A stretch of DNA of 64,000 nucleotides from Euglena gracilis (GCA_039621445.1 CP154954.1:72237082-72301081), one strand, 5' to 3'. Shown: positions 1 to 12,060, numbered from the stretch's first letter. Made by a program: numbers and translations. Notes: generated by a model not told the origin, from the letters alone.

Positions 1-3000
1 TGAAAGGGAACACCCGAAACCCCATGGGTGGTGGGGGAGGTCGACCCCCACCCCCATCCCAGTGGGTCAGACCTCCCATCACCAGGCATGCAACCTTACA
101 GGTTGTTTTCCCGGACAACAGGATTTGCAACACGATTTCAACAGGATTTGCAAAACGTTCAATTCAGAACCAACTCAGGGTTTAGGACATTTCACAATGG
201 AGCATGGCATCGGGGGATTATGAATATTTGCGGAAACCACAAAATGGTCATTTTAAGTTTGATGGATTTTTGTAAAAATTTCTGAAAAACTTGCCAAAAT
301 GTCATTTTTAGGCCATTTTTGGCCCAAGAAAGTGCTCTTGTGGTGAATTTCACGGCTGAAGTTCACCCTTGGGTCAGGCATTGAAAGAATGCAAACAAAG
401 TTGCAGAAAAGTCGGGCAAGGATGGGTTGGGACATCCATCTGTCTCCCTCTCCTGTCAGTTTCATCTGCGCCTCACCCCCCCCCCTAATTGCCCCCCCCC
501 CCCTAATTGGCTAATTGGGGGGTCCTTAAGGGAGGTCCATTAGCCAATTAGGGGGGGGTTAGCCCAATTGGCCAATGGACGTTCCCTTGGCCAACTTTGG
601 CCAATTTCGGCAAGGGCTCAGAAAACCTCCAAAAATGTCCGTTTTGAAAATGTTAAAAATTGCCGGATAAGAAAAAGTCATGACCAATCCAAAAATGCAC
701 AAAAAATCGACCAATTTTGCACACGTCAAAAATTATGGGGTCGGGGTCCTCGAGCCCCCCCCCCCTAATTGTCCCCCCCCCTGATTGGCTAATGGGGGGG
801 TCTGAAGGAGCCCGGCTATTAGCCAAATAGGGGGGGGGGGGTGAGGGTAAGTAACTTCCTATGCATTTCCTATGACAGCGAAGACCCACCCCAAATAAGT
901 GTCAACTTCTCAAATTTGTTGGTAGGAATGTGGCAGCGCTATTGAAAAATGTTTGGCATCAGAAAAAAAACCTATCAAAAACCACAATTTCATCTTCGGT
1001 TTCATCTCGCCCATACCCATACTCACCCATTCCACCTATACACCCACCCACACCCAGACCACTCAATTTACCCCCCCCCCCACAGGTGGTTCGGTGGTGG
1101 GGGGGGGTTTACCCACCCACCATGGCACTTCACATGGGAAATTCTTTCACATGGGAAAGACATCGATCGGCCAGGGCTGGCTGGCCAGCCCCCCCCATTG
1201 GGGGGGGGGGCTTGTATCTCTGGCTGTACCTTAGTGAGCTGGGCCTTGCGAACAGTTGTTGGCAAAAAGTTGGCAAACATGGACAAAGAATGAAAAGAAA
1301 CAGGCAGCCTGCCGATACTTGGATAAGCAGCCATAAAAAAGCACAACAAATCAATCACTGCCAAGAATTGTGGAAACAGTTTCCCTCCATCTATTATAAT
1401 TAGTCCATTATACTCGGATTTATTGGTGGACCCTGGGTGAGTTATTCAGTTGCAAGGTCACATTTATTGGGCATGTTCTGACGACCTTGTTATTTCTTGG
1501 GTAGCTTTTACCCTAATTGATTTCAGCAGGTGGACCAGGGATTCAGTCCCTCATGGACCAGGAGGAGGGTGGTCTGTGCCGGAGGGTACCTCGTGGATGT
1601 CCAATCCAGATCACAGGTGAGTTATTAGCACCGTAATTTGACAACCCATTCAGCCGCCGAACCCCCCTGCCAATCTTGTCAAAGCCGCCTGACGCTGGGT
1701 CTGATCATGCGTTGTTTGATGTATGGCTGGTTTCAGCATCCTGGGTTTGCACTGGGCACCCAGAAGAGCCAGTGGACCAGACCAAAGCAGAAAAGAAAGA
1801 CCAATTTAAAAAGAATGGTGCTACAGTATTCTTTCTTTTTTGGGGACAAACAGACAATGGCGATGGACCATTGAGATTGAATTCCCCATTTCTTATGCAC
1901 CATTTTTAAAATTAAATTACATTCAGGCTGCACAAAGAGACAACAAAAGGTGCAAATCTGATGGTTCCAGAACAAATACCATGTGAATTAAATATTGTGT
2001 GCTTCGCAACCTCTTGGGGGTCCCTTCATCGCCAGCGTCATCAACTCCACAAGGGGTTGCATTTTGGAGTGGGCAGAGTCCCCTCCAGCGCTGAACACAT
2101 ATGGCATAAAGTGGAGCCCCCACACTTATTGTGGGGTGCTGTGGGGATGGTGTGGGGGGTGGTGTGGGGTGTGTCTGGGGTAGCGTGGGAGGCGCTCGGA
2201 AATATTAGGCGTTTCATGCCCTTGGTTGCACAGGCAAGGATCTTGTTAATTTAGTTCTGGGGGGGGGGGTCCTGGGGGAGCCCCCCGGACGAGGCCAAAG
2301 GCAGAGTAAGTCAGAGAATGACACTCCATTTTACGCTGTCATTCGCCCTGAAAGCATCAATGGCCAGAAAATGGCCTTTTTCAAGAACTTGAAGGTGGCT
2401 GTGTCTTTGGAATGATCCACCAGACTCAAAATGTCCCCCGGTGGGGTCCCAATGGTGCAAGGAGCCCCTCCCCTCCCTTGGGCTTTCCTGAACTAGGAAA
2501 GGACCGGTGTGCATCTCATTGGGGAAGGGGGTTTTTTCTTTCTTGCTCAGCCCGTCTTTTTTTTCATATTTTCTACCGCGTTGACTTCAGGGGCTCCTCT
2601 GCCGCCTTCCATTTCGTCCCCTTCAGTTTCCTCACAGCCCTGCTGGTCACAATCCGCCTCCCCTGCCTCCACCCAGCGCCATTTGATGAGTCACGTTGGG
2701 TTGCAGTGCAAATCAGACATCCCACAACAGGCATTCTTTCAAGGTTGGTCACTGGGAGGAGGGGTTGGTCCCCCCGCGATAGAAGGAGCCCTGTTTTGTT
2801 CCTCTTTCAGCGAATTGTCAAAAAGAATTGACCCTAATACTGACCTCCTCCAAATCAGGTCCCCGGGTCTCAAAGAAATCTTTTGTCTGTTTTACAAACA
2901 CAGATTGGGCTGTCAAGATGAAGTGCCGTGATCTCGAAGTTGTTTGGGCATTATTTTCCTTGTCGTTTTGCTGGGCAGGGATGCTAGTTGCCCGTCTGAT

Positions 3001-3064
3001 TATTTTTGGAGGATGCTGCCATCAAACGGAGGGATCAGTTTGATTGTTGAACGATGGCATTGTT
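1..3064. other. Left flank without recognisable gene
   Basis: No exon with convincing codon bias was found. The stretch holds C/G homopolymer runs and two related fold-back units at about 478-560 and 755-845. In these, AATTGGCTAAT-type arms are flanked by C runs on one side and G runs on the other. Open frames near 2.4-2.9 kb have no clear domain or splice context. It is presumably an intron or the upstream part of gene A. Confidence 0.5.
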
Positions 3065-3293
3065 ATTCTGATCAGGGGGTTTTCTTAGTTGTGGACCCCG
3101 GGGGGGAGGGGGGGTAGGGTGGGTGGGTCCGGCCGAGCCCCCCCCCCCCCTGGGGGGGTCCCCCCGGAGGGGGGTGGGATATACTGAAGGCGCCAATTTT
3201 TTTTTGAAAAGTGCTATTTTTAGCACTTTTTGCGATTTTTTGGCCATTTTTTGTGGGTCCCCGGGACCCCCCAGGGCGCCGGCCGGCGAATGG

Positions 3294-4501
3294 CGGTAGG
3301 CTGGAGGCTGCCTAGTCGGCCGACTAGTCGGCTGACTAGCCAATTGGTTGGCCGACCAGGCCTGGTCAGCAGCTAGTCGGCGAGACAGGGGGGGGGGGGT
3401 CCTGGCTAGTCGGCCGACTAGTCAGCGAAATACCCACTCTAATGTACTAACGGGTCAAAACCGCCGACTTTTAAGCCCCCCCATGAAGAAAATTGTATGC
3501 AAACTGGTCGGTGGCTAGTCGGTGGTCATAAAAATGGTCTGTGGCGGACCGAAATCACCCAGAAATGGTCCGGACAGGTCCAAATAAGTGCCTTACACCA
3601 ACATAAACACCCTCAGATGGAAATCTTTGGTCGGTGGGGGTAGGTGGGCCCTTGATGGGGGTCCGGAGGGGTAAAAAAACCAATGATGAAACAGGGATTA
3701 CGGAGGGGGAGGGGGGGGGGGCGGACCCCCCCCCCCCCCCCCGCCAATGCCAAAATGAGCCACAAAAACGACTTAGCCCCCGAGTATGTTGCCAACATAG
3801 AAGGAATTTTGTTATTTGAGGGGGGGGGGCCCGCCTATGTCAAAATTTCGCACAAAAAGGACTTAGCCCTCCAAGTATGTTGCCAACATAGAGGGGATTT
3901 TGTTATTTGAGGGGGGGTGGGGGGCGGAGCCCCCCCCCCCCCCGCCTATGCCAAAGTGAGCCACAAAAACGACTTAGCCCCCGAGTATGTTGCCAACACA
4001 GAAGGGATTTTGTTTGGAGGGGGGGTGGAGGGGGGAGTTTTCTGCCTCTCGTGATGCAGAATGCTTGCATTTCTAAAGGATTTTCATGATCCCTTCCATG
4101 TTGGCAATATACTTGGAGAGCTAAGTCCTTTTTGTGCAAATTTTGACTTATATTGAAAATCCAATGGGGAGAGGTGTTCTTTTGCCAAAAGTGGCCCAAA
4201 ATGGACATTTCCCCCCCAAGTTTTTGCATATTCACCTCCGATTGGGGGGTTCTGGAGCCATTTGGGTGGGTTTTGACTGGTGTTGAGGTGATTTGGACAA
4301 AAAAATTTTTCGGGGGGGGCTTAAAAGTCGGTGGTTTTGACCCGTAAGTATATTAGGGTGGCTAGTCGGCCGACTAGCCAGGACCCCCCCCCCCCCCTGT
4401 CTCGCCGACGAGCTGCCGACCAGGCCTAGTCGGCCGACCAATTGGCTAGTCGGCCGACTAGTCGACCGACTAGCCAGGACCCCCTCCCCTCCAGCCTACC
4501 G
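3294..4501. mobile_element. Nested element with ~200-bp terminal inverted repeats
   Basis: The left 200 bases (CGGTAGGCTGG, then repeated CTAGTCGGCCGACTAG palindromes, a long G run, then GGGTCAAAACC and CGACTTTTAAG) reappear in reverse complement at about 4300-4501 with small differences. No target duplication is obvious at the ends. The interior carries tandem units and no coding capacity that I recognise, so it is probably non-autonomous. Long TIRs resemble Mutator-like or fold-back elements, but the superfamily is not determined. Confidence 0.65.
3690..4150. repeat. ~125-bp tandem repeat inside the nested element
   Basis: Three direct units share TATGTTGCCAACA followed by an AGGGATTTTGTT-type segment and a G run. 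They are preceded by GACTTAGCCC and GCCACAAAAA. A fourth unit at about 4085-4150 is inverted. Confidence 0.7.
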
Positions 4502-4573
4502 TCTGCCACCCCCAGGGGTTGGGTGGGTGGGGGGGACCCCCCCTCTCCCGGTCAAAAAAAAAATGATTCTGAT

Positions 4574-6016
4574 TCTGATCCTGAAGGACTGGTGTGGAGA
4601 ATGTGTGGTTTGTTTCATGCATTTTTGCTGTGCTATTGCTTAAGGTGTGTCCGCCCAGGGGGGGGTGACTGACTGACTGATTTTTCTGGAAGCCCCCCCC
4701 CCCCCCCGTCAGCCAGCAGAGACCAAAAGTGACCCAGCTGGCGCCAAAGGCGCCAGAAACATTTGGGGGTGGGGGGGGGACTTTGGCCGAAATCCATTGA
4801 TTTTGAGCCATTTTGGCTGGAGTGGCCAGAGCGACCTGGGGGAAGAGGGGAAATAAACCCCCCCTCCCAAGCAACGGGGCGGGGTGCCCCGTTATTGGCA
4901 CCATCTTTTTGACCTTCCCCCCTGCCCCGTTATTTGGGCACCACCCATCATCATGGAATTCCCGCACAGACCTTTTGTGAGGGGTGACAAATCCTCAGAT
5001 GTCGCTTCTGATGCTACTGTCCATCTGTCTCTTCTATACCTCCCCCAAAACCTGCTGTGAAGCACTCGCGGCAGCAAGCGTTGTAGAATATTTTCGTTTT
5101 CACTAGTCTCTTGGGCAAAAAAAAACTGAGTTTGCCCCATTATTGGAACCATCTTTTTCGGCCTGCCCCCTGCCCCGTTATTTGGGCACTGCCCACTCAA
5201 ATGGCACTGTCCCGTTATTTGGGGAGGGGGTTTAGGTGACTGGCTTTTTTTTTGAAGAGTGACAATTGGTTTTTTTGAAAGTGGAGAGTGATTTCCTTTC
5301 CTCTCCAGCTTCAGTATGCTTCCAATGCGCAATGCAACCATTGCTGTGTGGGTTTTTTGTTTTGATTTGGCGCTGTATATTCAGGGTCTGTGCCAGCTCC
5401 AATTTCTAAATGTGGTGCTGCAGCCAAGGGCATATTTATTATCTGCTGTGCACCACGTTCAGATCATGATCGCCTGAAGCTTTTCTTTTGGATCCCTGGA
5501 AATCCTGCACGTATGGAGATAGATGCGCGCGTGCATGAGAATGTGGTTACGCGGCATGCATTCAGACATACATGATTTTTTTCAGTTTCGTGACTCAGGG
5601 GAGGTGTGTGTCCTGGCCGAGCCCCCCTCCCCCCTGTGGGGGATGGGGTCGGTTGGGTGAGTACCCCAGAGGCAGGGGTTTTTTCTATTTTTCGGCAGTT
5701 TGCGCCAAATTTCTTTGGACCCCACAATTGATACCCCAAAAGTGGGTCCCCCCCCCCCCCCCCCCCCCCTCCCAGGGCCCCCGGGTGGGTCCGGACCCCC
5801 GGGTCCTAAAAAAAAAAAAACTTCTGCATGTGTTTGTTTGCATGGCAAAAATTCCCCACGAGAATACAGAAATATTTGACAGTCAACCAACCATGTGCAT
5901 GCAACCAGTGCATTTGATTTTAATGCAAAGTGCGACACGTGGACCATGAAGTGGAAGGCGAGCAGTGAAAGTCAGAATGAGAGAATCGCCCCTATTTCCA
6001 ACATACACGTACCCAC
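4574..6016. other. Non-coding stretch
   Basis: C/G-rich repeat debris includes two GCCCCGTTATTTGGGCA-type units around 4880-5220, and a run of about 20 C at 5750-5770. I see no supportable exon. Confidence 0.5.
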
Positions 6017-6073
6017 CCACAGACACACACACACACACACACACACACACGCGCGCGCGCACACACACACACG

Positions 6074-6120
<47 letters not shown>

Positions 6121-6123
6121 ACA

Positions 6124-6194
<71 letters not shown>

Positions 6195-6262
6195 ACCCAC
6201 ACCCACGTACACACACACACACACACACACACCACGCACGCATGCGCGCCCGCAAGCACGCA

Positions 6263-6333
<71 letters not shown>

Positions 6334-6507
6334 GCTCTCTCTCTCTCTCTCACTCACGCATGCACGCACGCACTCACTCATTTGCTCTTACTCACTCACT
6401 CGCTCACTCACGCACTCGCTCGCTCGCTCGCTCACTCATTCACTCACTCACTCACTCATTCACTCACTCACTCACTCACTCACTCACTCACTCACTCACT
6501 CACTCAC
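6017..6507. repeat. Compound microsatellite (CA)n-(CT)n-(CACT)n
   Basis: A long CA tract (6020-6331), interrupted by CGCG and CCCACC variants, passes through a short CT tract into a CACT tetranucleotide array (about 6350-6507). Long His/Thr and Cys/Val frames across it are translation artefacts. Confidence 0.95.
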
Positions 6508-6722
6508 CTGGTCTTTCTATTTGGTCGCTTAAAGAAAGCGCAGGGGGCTGATATTTCTTCCCCATCGAGCCCCTTTTGATTGACCCCCTGGCTTTGTGCA
6601 ATGGCACCACCCTAAAGCCAGATTTATTGTTAATGTTCCTCATTGTTTTCGCGGTTTTTTGGGAGGTCAGGGCTGGGTCAACGAGTCAAATCCAACACTG
6701 GTTGACTGGCCAGTCCGCAAAG

Positions 6723-6861
6723 CCGATGCTGGTCTGGCGCCAAACCTGCTGATGGTGGGCTGGATGGCGTTCTCCATCCCCCTCCTCGCCGAAGAGGACA
6801 TCCGGATCCAGAAGGGCACCGTGCTAGCGGAGGTGTTCGATGTACTGCACCGCAGCGGGAG
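6723..6861 (+). CDS. Candidate exon, gene A ectodomain
   Basis: This GC-rich stretch has strong GC3 bias. It reads ADAGLAPNLLMVGWMAFSIP, then LLAEEDIRIQKGTVLAEVFD and VLHRSGRLAPP. An AG precedes it at 6721-6722; the donor is not certain (several GT choices near the end). I do not recognise the domain. Its position upstream of the gene A membrane exon and on the same strand suggests part of the extracellular region. Surrounding sequence is AT-richer and stop-laden, which supports an isolated exon. Boundaries are approximate. Confidence 0.5.
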
Positions 6862-7126
6862 GCTGGCCCCACCCTTCGGGGCAACTCACGACCTGCATTG
6901 GCAGCGATGAGGCACCCAGAGTGAGGTAAACGTAAGGTGGTCATCTTTGTCAGGTGAGCAGGGGAACATTGCATTCCACCCAGTGCAATTTGACGTTTAC
7001 ATCATCATTCGAATTAAATCATAACAATTTATGCAGTTGTATATCAAATACTCATTGCAACATCTCGTCACAAGTAGCATTTCTTTTAAACAGTTGAGGA
7101 TTGTGCTATTAAGTTGTTTCAAAGGC

Positions 7127-7168
<42 letters not shown>
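7127..7168. repeat. (CAT)14 trinucleotide repeat
   Basis: Fourteen uninterrupted CAT units. No coding support; poly-His and poly-Met readings are incidental. Confidence 0.95.
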
Positions 7169-7209
7169 GATCCTTTTGTTTTGCTTGCTGACAACAACTT
7201 GGAGGGTCG

Positions 7210-7302
7210 GGCCATTTCCATCCTGCGGCCTCTGCTGCGCTGGAGCACTACATCGGGGTTGAGCTCGGCCGGAAGTATTTTGGCTGCCCAGAGCGCGTGG
7301 TG
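7210..7302 (+). CDS. Candidate short exon, gene A ectodomain
   Basis: The frame gives HFHPAASAALEHYIGVELG then RKYFGCPERVV, with good GC3 and protein-like composition. It is not a family I can name. It lies between other gene A ectodomain candidates on the same strand. Splice borders are unclear, since the frame runs into a T tract at 7302. Treat it as a tentative exon. Confidence 0.35.
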
Positions 7303-7409
7303 TTTTTTTTTTTGCGTCCTGCACCCTCTCTCATCCAGCTTGGCCATATTTGGACGCTTATTTTGATGAAAGCTCAGCAACCCCCACCTATAATCTCGGG
7401 TGTTGCAGG

Positions 7410-7519
7410 ATCTGTTTTGGCTTTTGCCGTGGGGAGCGCTCTAAGTGGAGAGGAGTGTATGTTGAGGCTCAATGTGCGGCGTTCAGTAGCCGAGACAAGT
7501 CGCCTTCACCTTCCTGTAT
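7410..7519 (+). CDS. Weak candidate Cys-containing exon
   Basis: After a GTTGCAG acceptor-like site (about 7404-7410), the sequence has an open frame containing CRICFGFCRGERSKWRGVYV and AQCAAFSSRDK. The paired cysteines could suit an extracellular EGF-like or GCC-type module of a receptor, but no diagnostic spacing is present. Support comes only from strand, position between gene A candidates and cysteine content. Confidence 0.25.
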
Positions 7520-7751
7520 GATGCACCGTAAGTCGTGCTGTCACCGTTGAAAACTGTTGTTGAAAACTGGGTGGGGGGCTTCTGTTCGGGGGGGGGGGGG
7601 CTTCTATTCAGGGGTTAACATTTTATTGGCAATGAAACGCAAAGTGGAGATAAAGTGCCGTTATTTGAAGGAGCAGGGTGAGGGATAAGATTCCAGACCC
7701 TCAGGTGAACCTGCCCTGCTCGTCGTTGTCATATTTGTTGTATATCATGCT

Positions 7752-8054
7752 CAGGGAGTTTTTTTAAGTTTGGACCCCCGGGGGGGGGGGGGGGGGTGTG
7801 GGGGGGGGGGGGCCGGCCGGCCCCCCCCCCCCCCCGGGGGGGTCCCCCCCGGAGGGGGGTGGGATATACTTTTCGGCGCTGCAGGCGCCGAAAAAATTCT
7901 ATTTTTAGCACTTTTCGCGATTTTCCGGCCATTTTTTTGTGGGTCCCCCGGGACCCCCTCCCCCCCCCCCCCCCCCCGGGGGCGGGCCCCCCCCAGGGGG
8001 TGGGTGGGTGGGGGGGTACCCCCCCCTCCCCCCCCGGTCTTAAAAAAACCCCTG
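7752..8054. mobile_element. hAT-like MITE with perfect 8-bp TSD
   Basis: The element starts CAGGGAGTTTTTTTAAG and ends CTTAAAAAAACCCCTG, an imperfect terminal inverted repeat. It is flanked by ATCATGCT at 7744-7751 and 8055-8062. The 303-bp body is C/G homopolymers around a GGCGCTGCAGGCGCC hairpin. CAGG-type ends plus an 8-bp duplication are typical of the hAT superfamily. It has no coding capacity. Confidence 0.85.
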
Positions 8055-8062
8055 ATCATGCT

Positions 8063-9420
8063 GTTATATATGATATATATGTATAGATGTGAATGTATTA
8101 TAAATAATATGTATTATTTTTATATTATGTATGATATATATTATATATATTGTAGTTGTCCAACTGGGGTAAAGAACAGGGGGCTTTGGTGTGGTTGGTG
8201 AGGACGGTAAACACAAAAAAGGGGGAGACAGAAGATCGCAGTTTTTATTATTATTATTGGTGAACACATAATACACAGAAAAAAATTGGTGAACACACTA
8301 AATGAGGTCTGATTCACCATGCCCTTGATATCTGCCTTAGACATTGTGACGGTTACACAGCAAAAATGGTTTCCTAGCTTTTGGTTAAGGAGGAGCTTCT
8401 AGGTAAGCAGGGGGCTCCAGGTAATCAGGCTGTACACTGAAACTTTCGGCCAAAAAATAATGATCACTTAAAAATATTGTTCACCAAATTCATTTATTTC
8501 ACTCAAAAAGGTTTTTGAAACCATGAAACACTCGCTTGTAATGGTGTTGAGTACATGCCATGGCTTTTCGATTGCATTCCTGCCATCCAGTGTTTTTTTA
8601 TATATATTGAAACGTCTCTGCCGGCTTGGGGGTGGGTTCGGGAGAGAGTGCCCGCCTCTAAGCCTCTGTAACTTTTCACTTGGGGTGTGGGTCAGGGGCC
8701 CTTTTTTTTTCTTTCAGCCAGCAGCCTTTTTCCAGCCTCGGACTCCCCTTCCCCCCCAATCGACGAGTTTTTGTTATTATTTTGCGGTTTCCTGAAGGGC
8801 GGCTGAACGCTAACTTTTTAGCTTTTGAGGATGGAAAAATGGGCTCAAAAGTTCGTTGGACCTTTTTAAAAGACATTTTTGCATATACATACATATTTTA
8901 TCAAATCTTTTTTGTGTTCACCAGGAGTTTTTTTTATTCACTTGTGTTCACCTATTTTTTTTGCGTTCACCTGCGTTCACCAAACAATTTGTGTTCATGT
9001 CTGTGGTGAGTTGACCCCCTTCCCCCATTTGCAATTTGGATCCCTGAGTGCAAGGGGGGGGGGTGTCATTTTGTGGGTGATGGTGTGCATTGATGTTTTT
9101 TTTGGGGTTTTTGGGGAACGGGTCTTTTTTTGAGCCTCTCGCCTGTCCAGAGAATAGACCCCCCAAATGAACCCGAGCTCCTATTTTGGTGCTTTGCTGT
9201 AAGCGCCTGACCAGGACCATAAGTTATTTCTCCAAAAAATATTTTTGTACGACAAATGTGCTCTAATCTGACAGTTCTGTTTTTTTTTTGCAATAGAGAG
9301 TGATTCTTTGTTTGAGGATAAAAATTTTTTTCAATGCTTTGTGGGATACTCCATGTTATCCGAGAAAAGAAAAATGGGTGCCTTCATCCCCCTCCAACGC
9401 CCTGCCCTCATACCGTTATT
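8063..9420. other. Non-coding stretch
   Basis: It contains an AT-rich segment (8065-8155), TGGTGAACACA repeats near 8260-8300 and related TGTTCACC repeats near 8910-8995 in opposite orientation. I see no supportable gene. Confidence 0.5.
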
Positions 9421-9432
9421 CTCAATTACTTG

Positions 9433-9535
9433 CATCTCGACCTGCTGATGCTTTTGGGTATGACGTGGATGTCTGTCTTGGTTTTCTTCTCCGTACCGAT
9501 GACCAGGGGTGCGATTGCCCAACATTCACCGTCTA
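9433..9535 (+). CDS. Weak candidate exon
   Basis: The open frame reads SRPADAFGYDVDVCLGFLL then RTDDQGCDCPTFTV and a stop. The Cys-rich end could be extracellular. Evidence is limited to composition and position within the gene A candidate series, with no clear splice sites. Confidence 0.2.
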
Positions 9536-9940
9536 AGCCTCGTAAGTATGAACCTCAAAGATTTTTGGCAGTTTGGCACACACATGTGCACACACATGCA
9601 CACACAAACACGCATACACACGCAAGGCAAAACAAATTCATAAACGAAATGAAGATAACACATAAAACATGAATTAATGGATATTTTCAAACAAATGGCA
9701 CCTCCCAACTGCCAGGGGAGGCGGTCCAGACCCACCGGGGGGGGGGGGGGCACTTTTAGCCGATTTGGGGGGGGGGGCTTTTTTTTGGCTTGGCGCTTTG
9801 CACCGGGCCGAAAATCGGTGACCCAGACCACACCATTGTTTAGTTGAGGGGCATCCCCTCCTTGACCGGGGGGGGGTTGACCCCCCACCTGCCCTCTTTC
9901 AAACCCTGGACAAAGGTCCATAAGGTTTCTTGCCCTGCAG

Positions 9941-10013
9941 AATGGAGTGCCAAGAACTTTGCGGACCCAAAATTTACCTGCTCGCCCGAGTGGGTCTCTC
10001 GAGGTTTCTCAAG
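9941..10013 (+). CDS. Short exon, gene A ectodomain
   Basis: A textbook acceptor (TTGCCCTGCAG) ends at 9940 and a GTGATG donor follows 10013. Between them the frame reads EWSAKNFADPKFTCSPEWVS then RGFS, about 24 residues. The product is not recognised. The compact exon with clean GT-AG borders lies just upstream of the juxtamembrane exons and probably belongs to the extracellular part of gene A. Confidence 0.5.
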
Positions 10014-10179
10014 GTGATGCCCCCTCCCCCCCAAGTCTCCCCTCCAGAGGATTTCACTCCCCCTGTCCCAAAAACCCTGTCCTTGTGTCCCGGACGAAAA
10101 GCAGTAGCCCGAGCCCAACCCAACCCTCCAAACCGACCCTGTCATTCCGCTCGGCCTGCCCTTTCGATCCCTGGCACAT

Positions 10180-10335
10180 GCGTGTGTTCGTGTCCCCCGC
10201 CGTTGGCTCCCCTGCGCCATCCCTGTGGATCGTCTCCCACGTCTCGACGGTCACGCCCAGCGGTTCTCTGGAGGTCCTCAGCTACGCCCTCATCATGTGC
10301 TACACCCTGGGGCTGAATTATTACTTCACCCTACT
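10180..10335 (+). CDS. Exon, gene A ectodomain near membrane
   Basis: The frame with coding-type GC3 reads MRVFVSPAVGSPAPSLWIVS, then HVSTVTPSGSLEVLSYALIM and CYTLGLNYYFT. It leads naturally into the next exon (10459). I infer the same extracellular domain continuing, because LGLNYYF..DNGAML reads as one segment. No good AG is seen immediately upstream and the downstream border is unclear, so limits are approximate. Confidence 0.5.
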
Positions 10336-10458
10336 GGCCACCAGCCTGAACTGCCTTGCACAATGTTCTGTTAGAAAAATCCCCCCCCCCTTTCTGCTAA
10401 TCACCCTGAAGCCTAACCACCCATTTGGGCTTCGGCATGTGTCGTTCAACCGCCCCAG

Positions 10459-10645
10459 GACAACGGGGCGATGTTACAGAAGTCACTCGACAGCATCCAA
10501 TTCCCCCATCAGAGCCACCAATTCATTTTTAACGTCGCCCGGCGCGAGGGCTGGAATGTCACGGACTTTTATGGGCGCCAGAAAACCTTCCATCCTAAAG
10601 TGGTGGTGGTGGTGGTGGTGGTGCTGCTGCTGCTTGCTGTTAATG
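10459..10645 (+). CDS. Juxtamembrane plus transmembrane exon of gene A
   Basis: The exon begins after CCCCAG (10458) with DNGAMLQKSLDSIQFPHQSH, then QFIFNVARREGWNVTDFYGR and QKTFHPK. It ends in V8-L4-AVN, a hydrophobic membrane-helix-like run encoded directly by (GTG)8(CTG)3CTT at 10600-10635. A GT follows at 10646 (AATG|GTTAG), just before an in-frame stop. The ectodomain lies before it and a coiled-coil exon after it, which suits a receptor passing through the membrane once. The low-complexity origin of the helix is unusual. Confidence 0.65.
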
Positions 10646-12060
10646 GTTAGACCTGGCCTGATCTCAGCACAGGGATGATGTGGGAGTGGCACACGTGGTA
10701 TTCCAGCTCTTCACTTGGAGTCATACAACACACAAAGTCACGCCGGAGGTCGGGTGAGGTTTTTTTTTTGGGCGATGGTGTACATGCATCATTTGTCTTC
10801 TGTTTTCCGTCTGCATCTCTGGTTCAAGACACATTTCGGACCTCAAAAACAAAACGGAAAAGAAAAGCACAAAAAAACCGTATATTATTGCAAAAAATAA
10901 AGCATGCAAATCTCCTTAACGTAATGCACGCTGGTGCTTTGGTTATGGATTTTGAAAACTAACTGAAGTGGTGTTTGAAGATCAGGCGTCTCGCCCTGGG
11001 GTTTAATGGGTGTCTTGTTGAATGTTCTTGCACCATTCTTCAAACGTATTATTCCGGGACACTGGTTCAGCTGAATCTACAACCTTGGCAAGGCTGAAGT
11101 TGGTGTGAAACACAACAACCGACAGCGGGAGGCGGCGGTATGTTGTTACTGGTAAGCTCCAAAAGTGAGAGCCGGAGAGGTGCCTTATGTTCCCCCATCA
11201 ATGATAGTCCTCCTCCCCTAACGTAAGTCTACCACTGGTGACCAGATCAGGGTTCAATATAAGGAGTGCGCACAGAGCTTAGGTGGAGGGGACACCTATA
11301 CAGTGCCGAGTCCATGTAACTGATTTTTGGCCCAGTGCGAAGCGTCGGACCGAATTGCCCCAAAAACGACCAAGAGTGCCATTTGGGCACTGTTGAGGCA
11401 AAACTTTGCAAAATTTTCGGCGCAAAGTGCAGAAGGAAAGATTAGACCTTTTTGGGGTGTTCTCAGGTGGTCCCTGGAGTCGGCCCGGACCTTCCTTGTC
11501 AGGTGGGCGGGTAATCCGGACCCTCCACTTGAACAAAAAAGCACTCCTGAAAACCCCCCAAAATACCAATATACTCCCGGTAGTTAAAAAAAAAAACTCC
11601 AAGAATAGCCAAAAAATGCAGGGTTGTAGTTGGTCAAATAATCATATTCCCAGACCAAACCAGCGCATTTTGATGCAACTTTTCGCCCATATTTTGCCTT
11701 AATCTCACCAACTTTTCACATGCACAGCACTTCTTTGCAGAAGAGAACACCGAAATTATTCTTCAAATAACGCTGCGGTGATGACAAATTCTTTTTAATG
11801 ATTTTCAGATTGTGAAGATGATGACGACGACGATGAATCAACCTAATGACATCAGAAACGTTGGATACAATTTTTTTTTCTGACGAGAGATAGCAATTAT
11901 ATTGTTGTCCAAGTTATCCACGTCAAGTTCAAATAATGAGCAACTGTCAATCTCCGCTGCGTGGAATGAACCCCCCCCCCCCCGGAGAAGTATGCCCGCC
12001 TTTCTTTTGCTGCGGGCGTGGGTCTCCGGCCGGGCGGTCCCCGCGACCCGGCGGTGGCAG
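10646..12060. other. Probable intron of gene A
   Basis: I see no supportable exon. Unique-looking sequence contains a GAC/GAT run at 11819-11836 and a C/G-rich segment near 11280-11600. Confidence 0.4.

Larger units (their letters stand above)
3073..4565. mobile_element. hAT-like MITE shell carrying a nested element
   Basis: The left end starts CAGGGGGTTTT and runs into the C/G-rich body typical of the other MITEs here (compare 7752-8054). The right end resembles the MITE right half (GGTGGGTGGG then a C run and GGTC plus A run). The 8-bp ATTCTGAT occurs at 3065-3072 and again at 4566-4573, as expected of a target duplication. The right target lies in a small ATTCTG repeat, which weakens that match. 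The middle is replaced by the separate element at 3294-4501. Confidence 0.5.

Noticed and set aside
2412-2931. Overlapping open frames near 2.4-2.9 kb
   Set aside because: No splice sites or motif; composition like surrounding non-coding sequence.
5883-6579. Long His/Thr and Cys/Val open frames across the CA microsatellite
   Set aside because: Dinucleotide repeats are open in several frames on both strands; no other coding evidence. The same applies at 37.5-38.2, 47.1-47.9 and 60.8-61.5 kb.
7031-7366. Poly-His / poly-Met frames over the CAT repeat
   Set aside because: Result of the trinucleotide repeat only.
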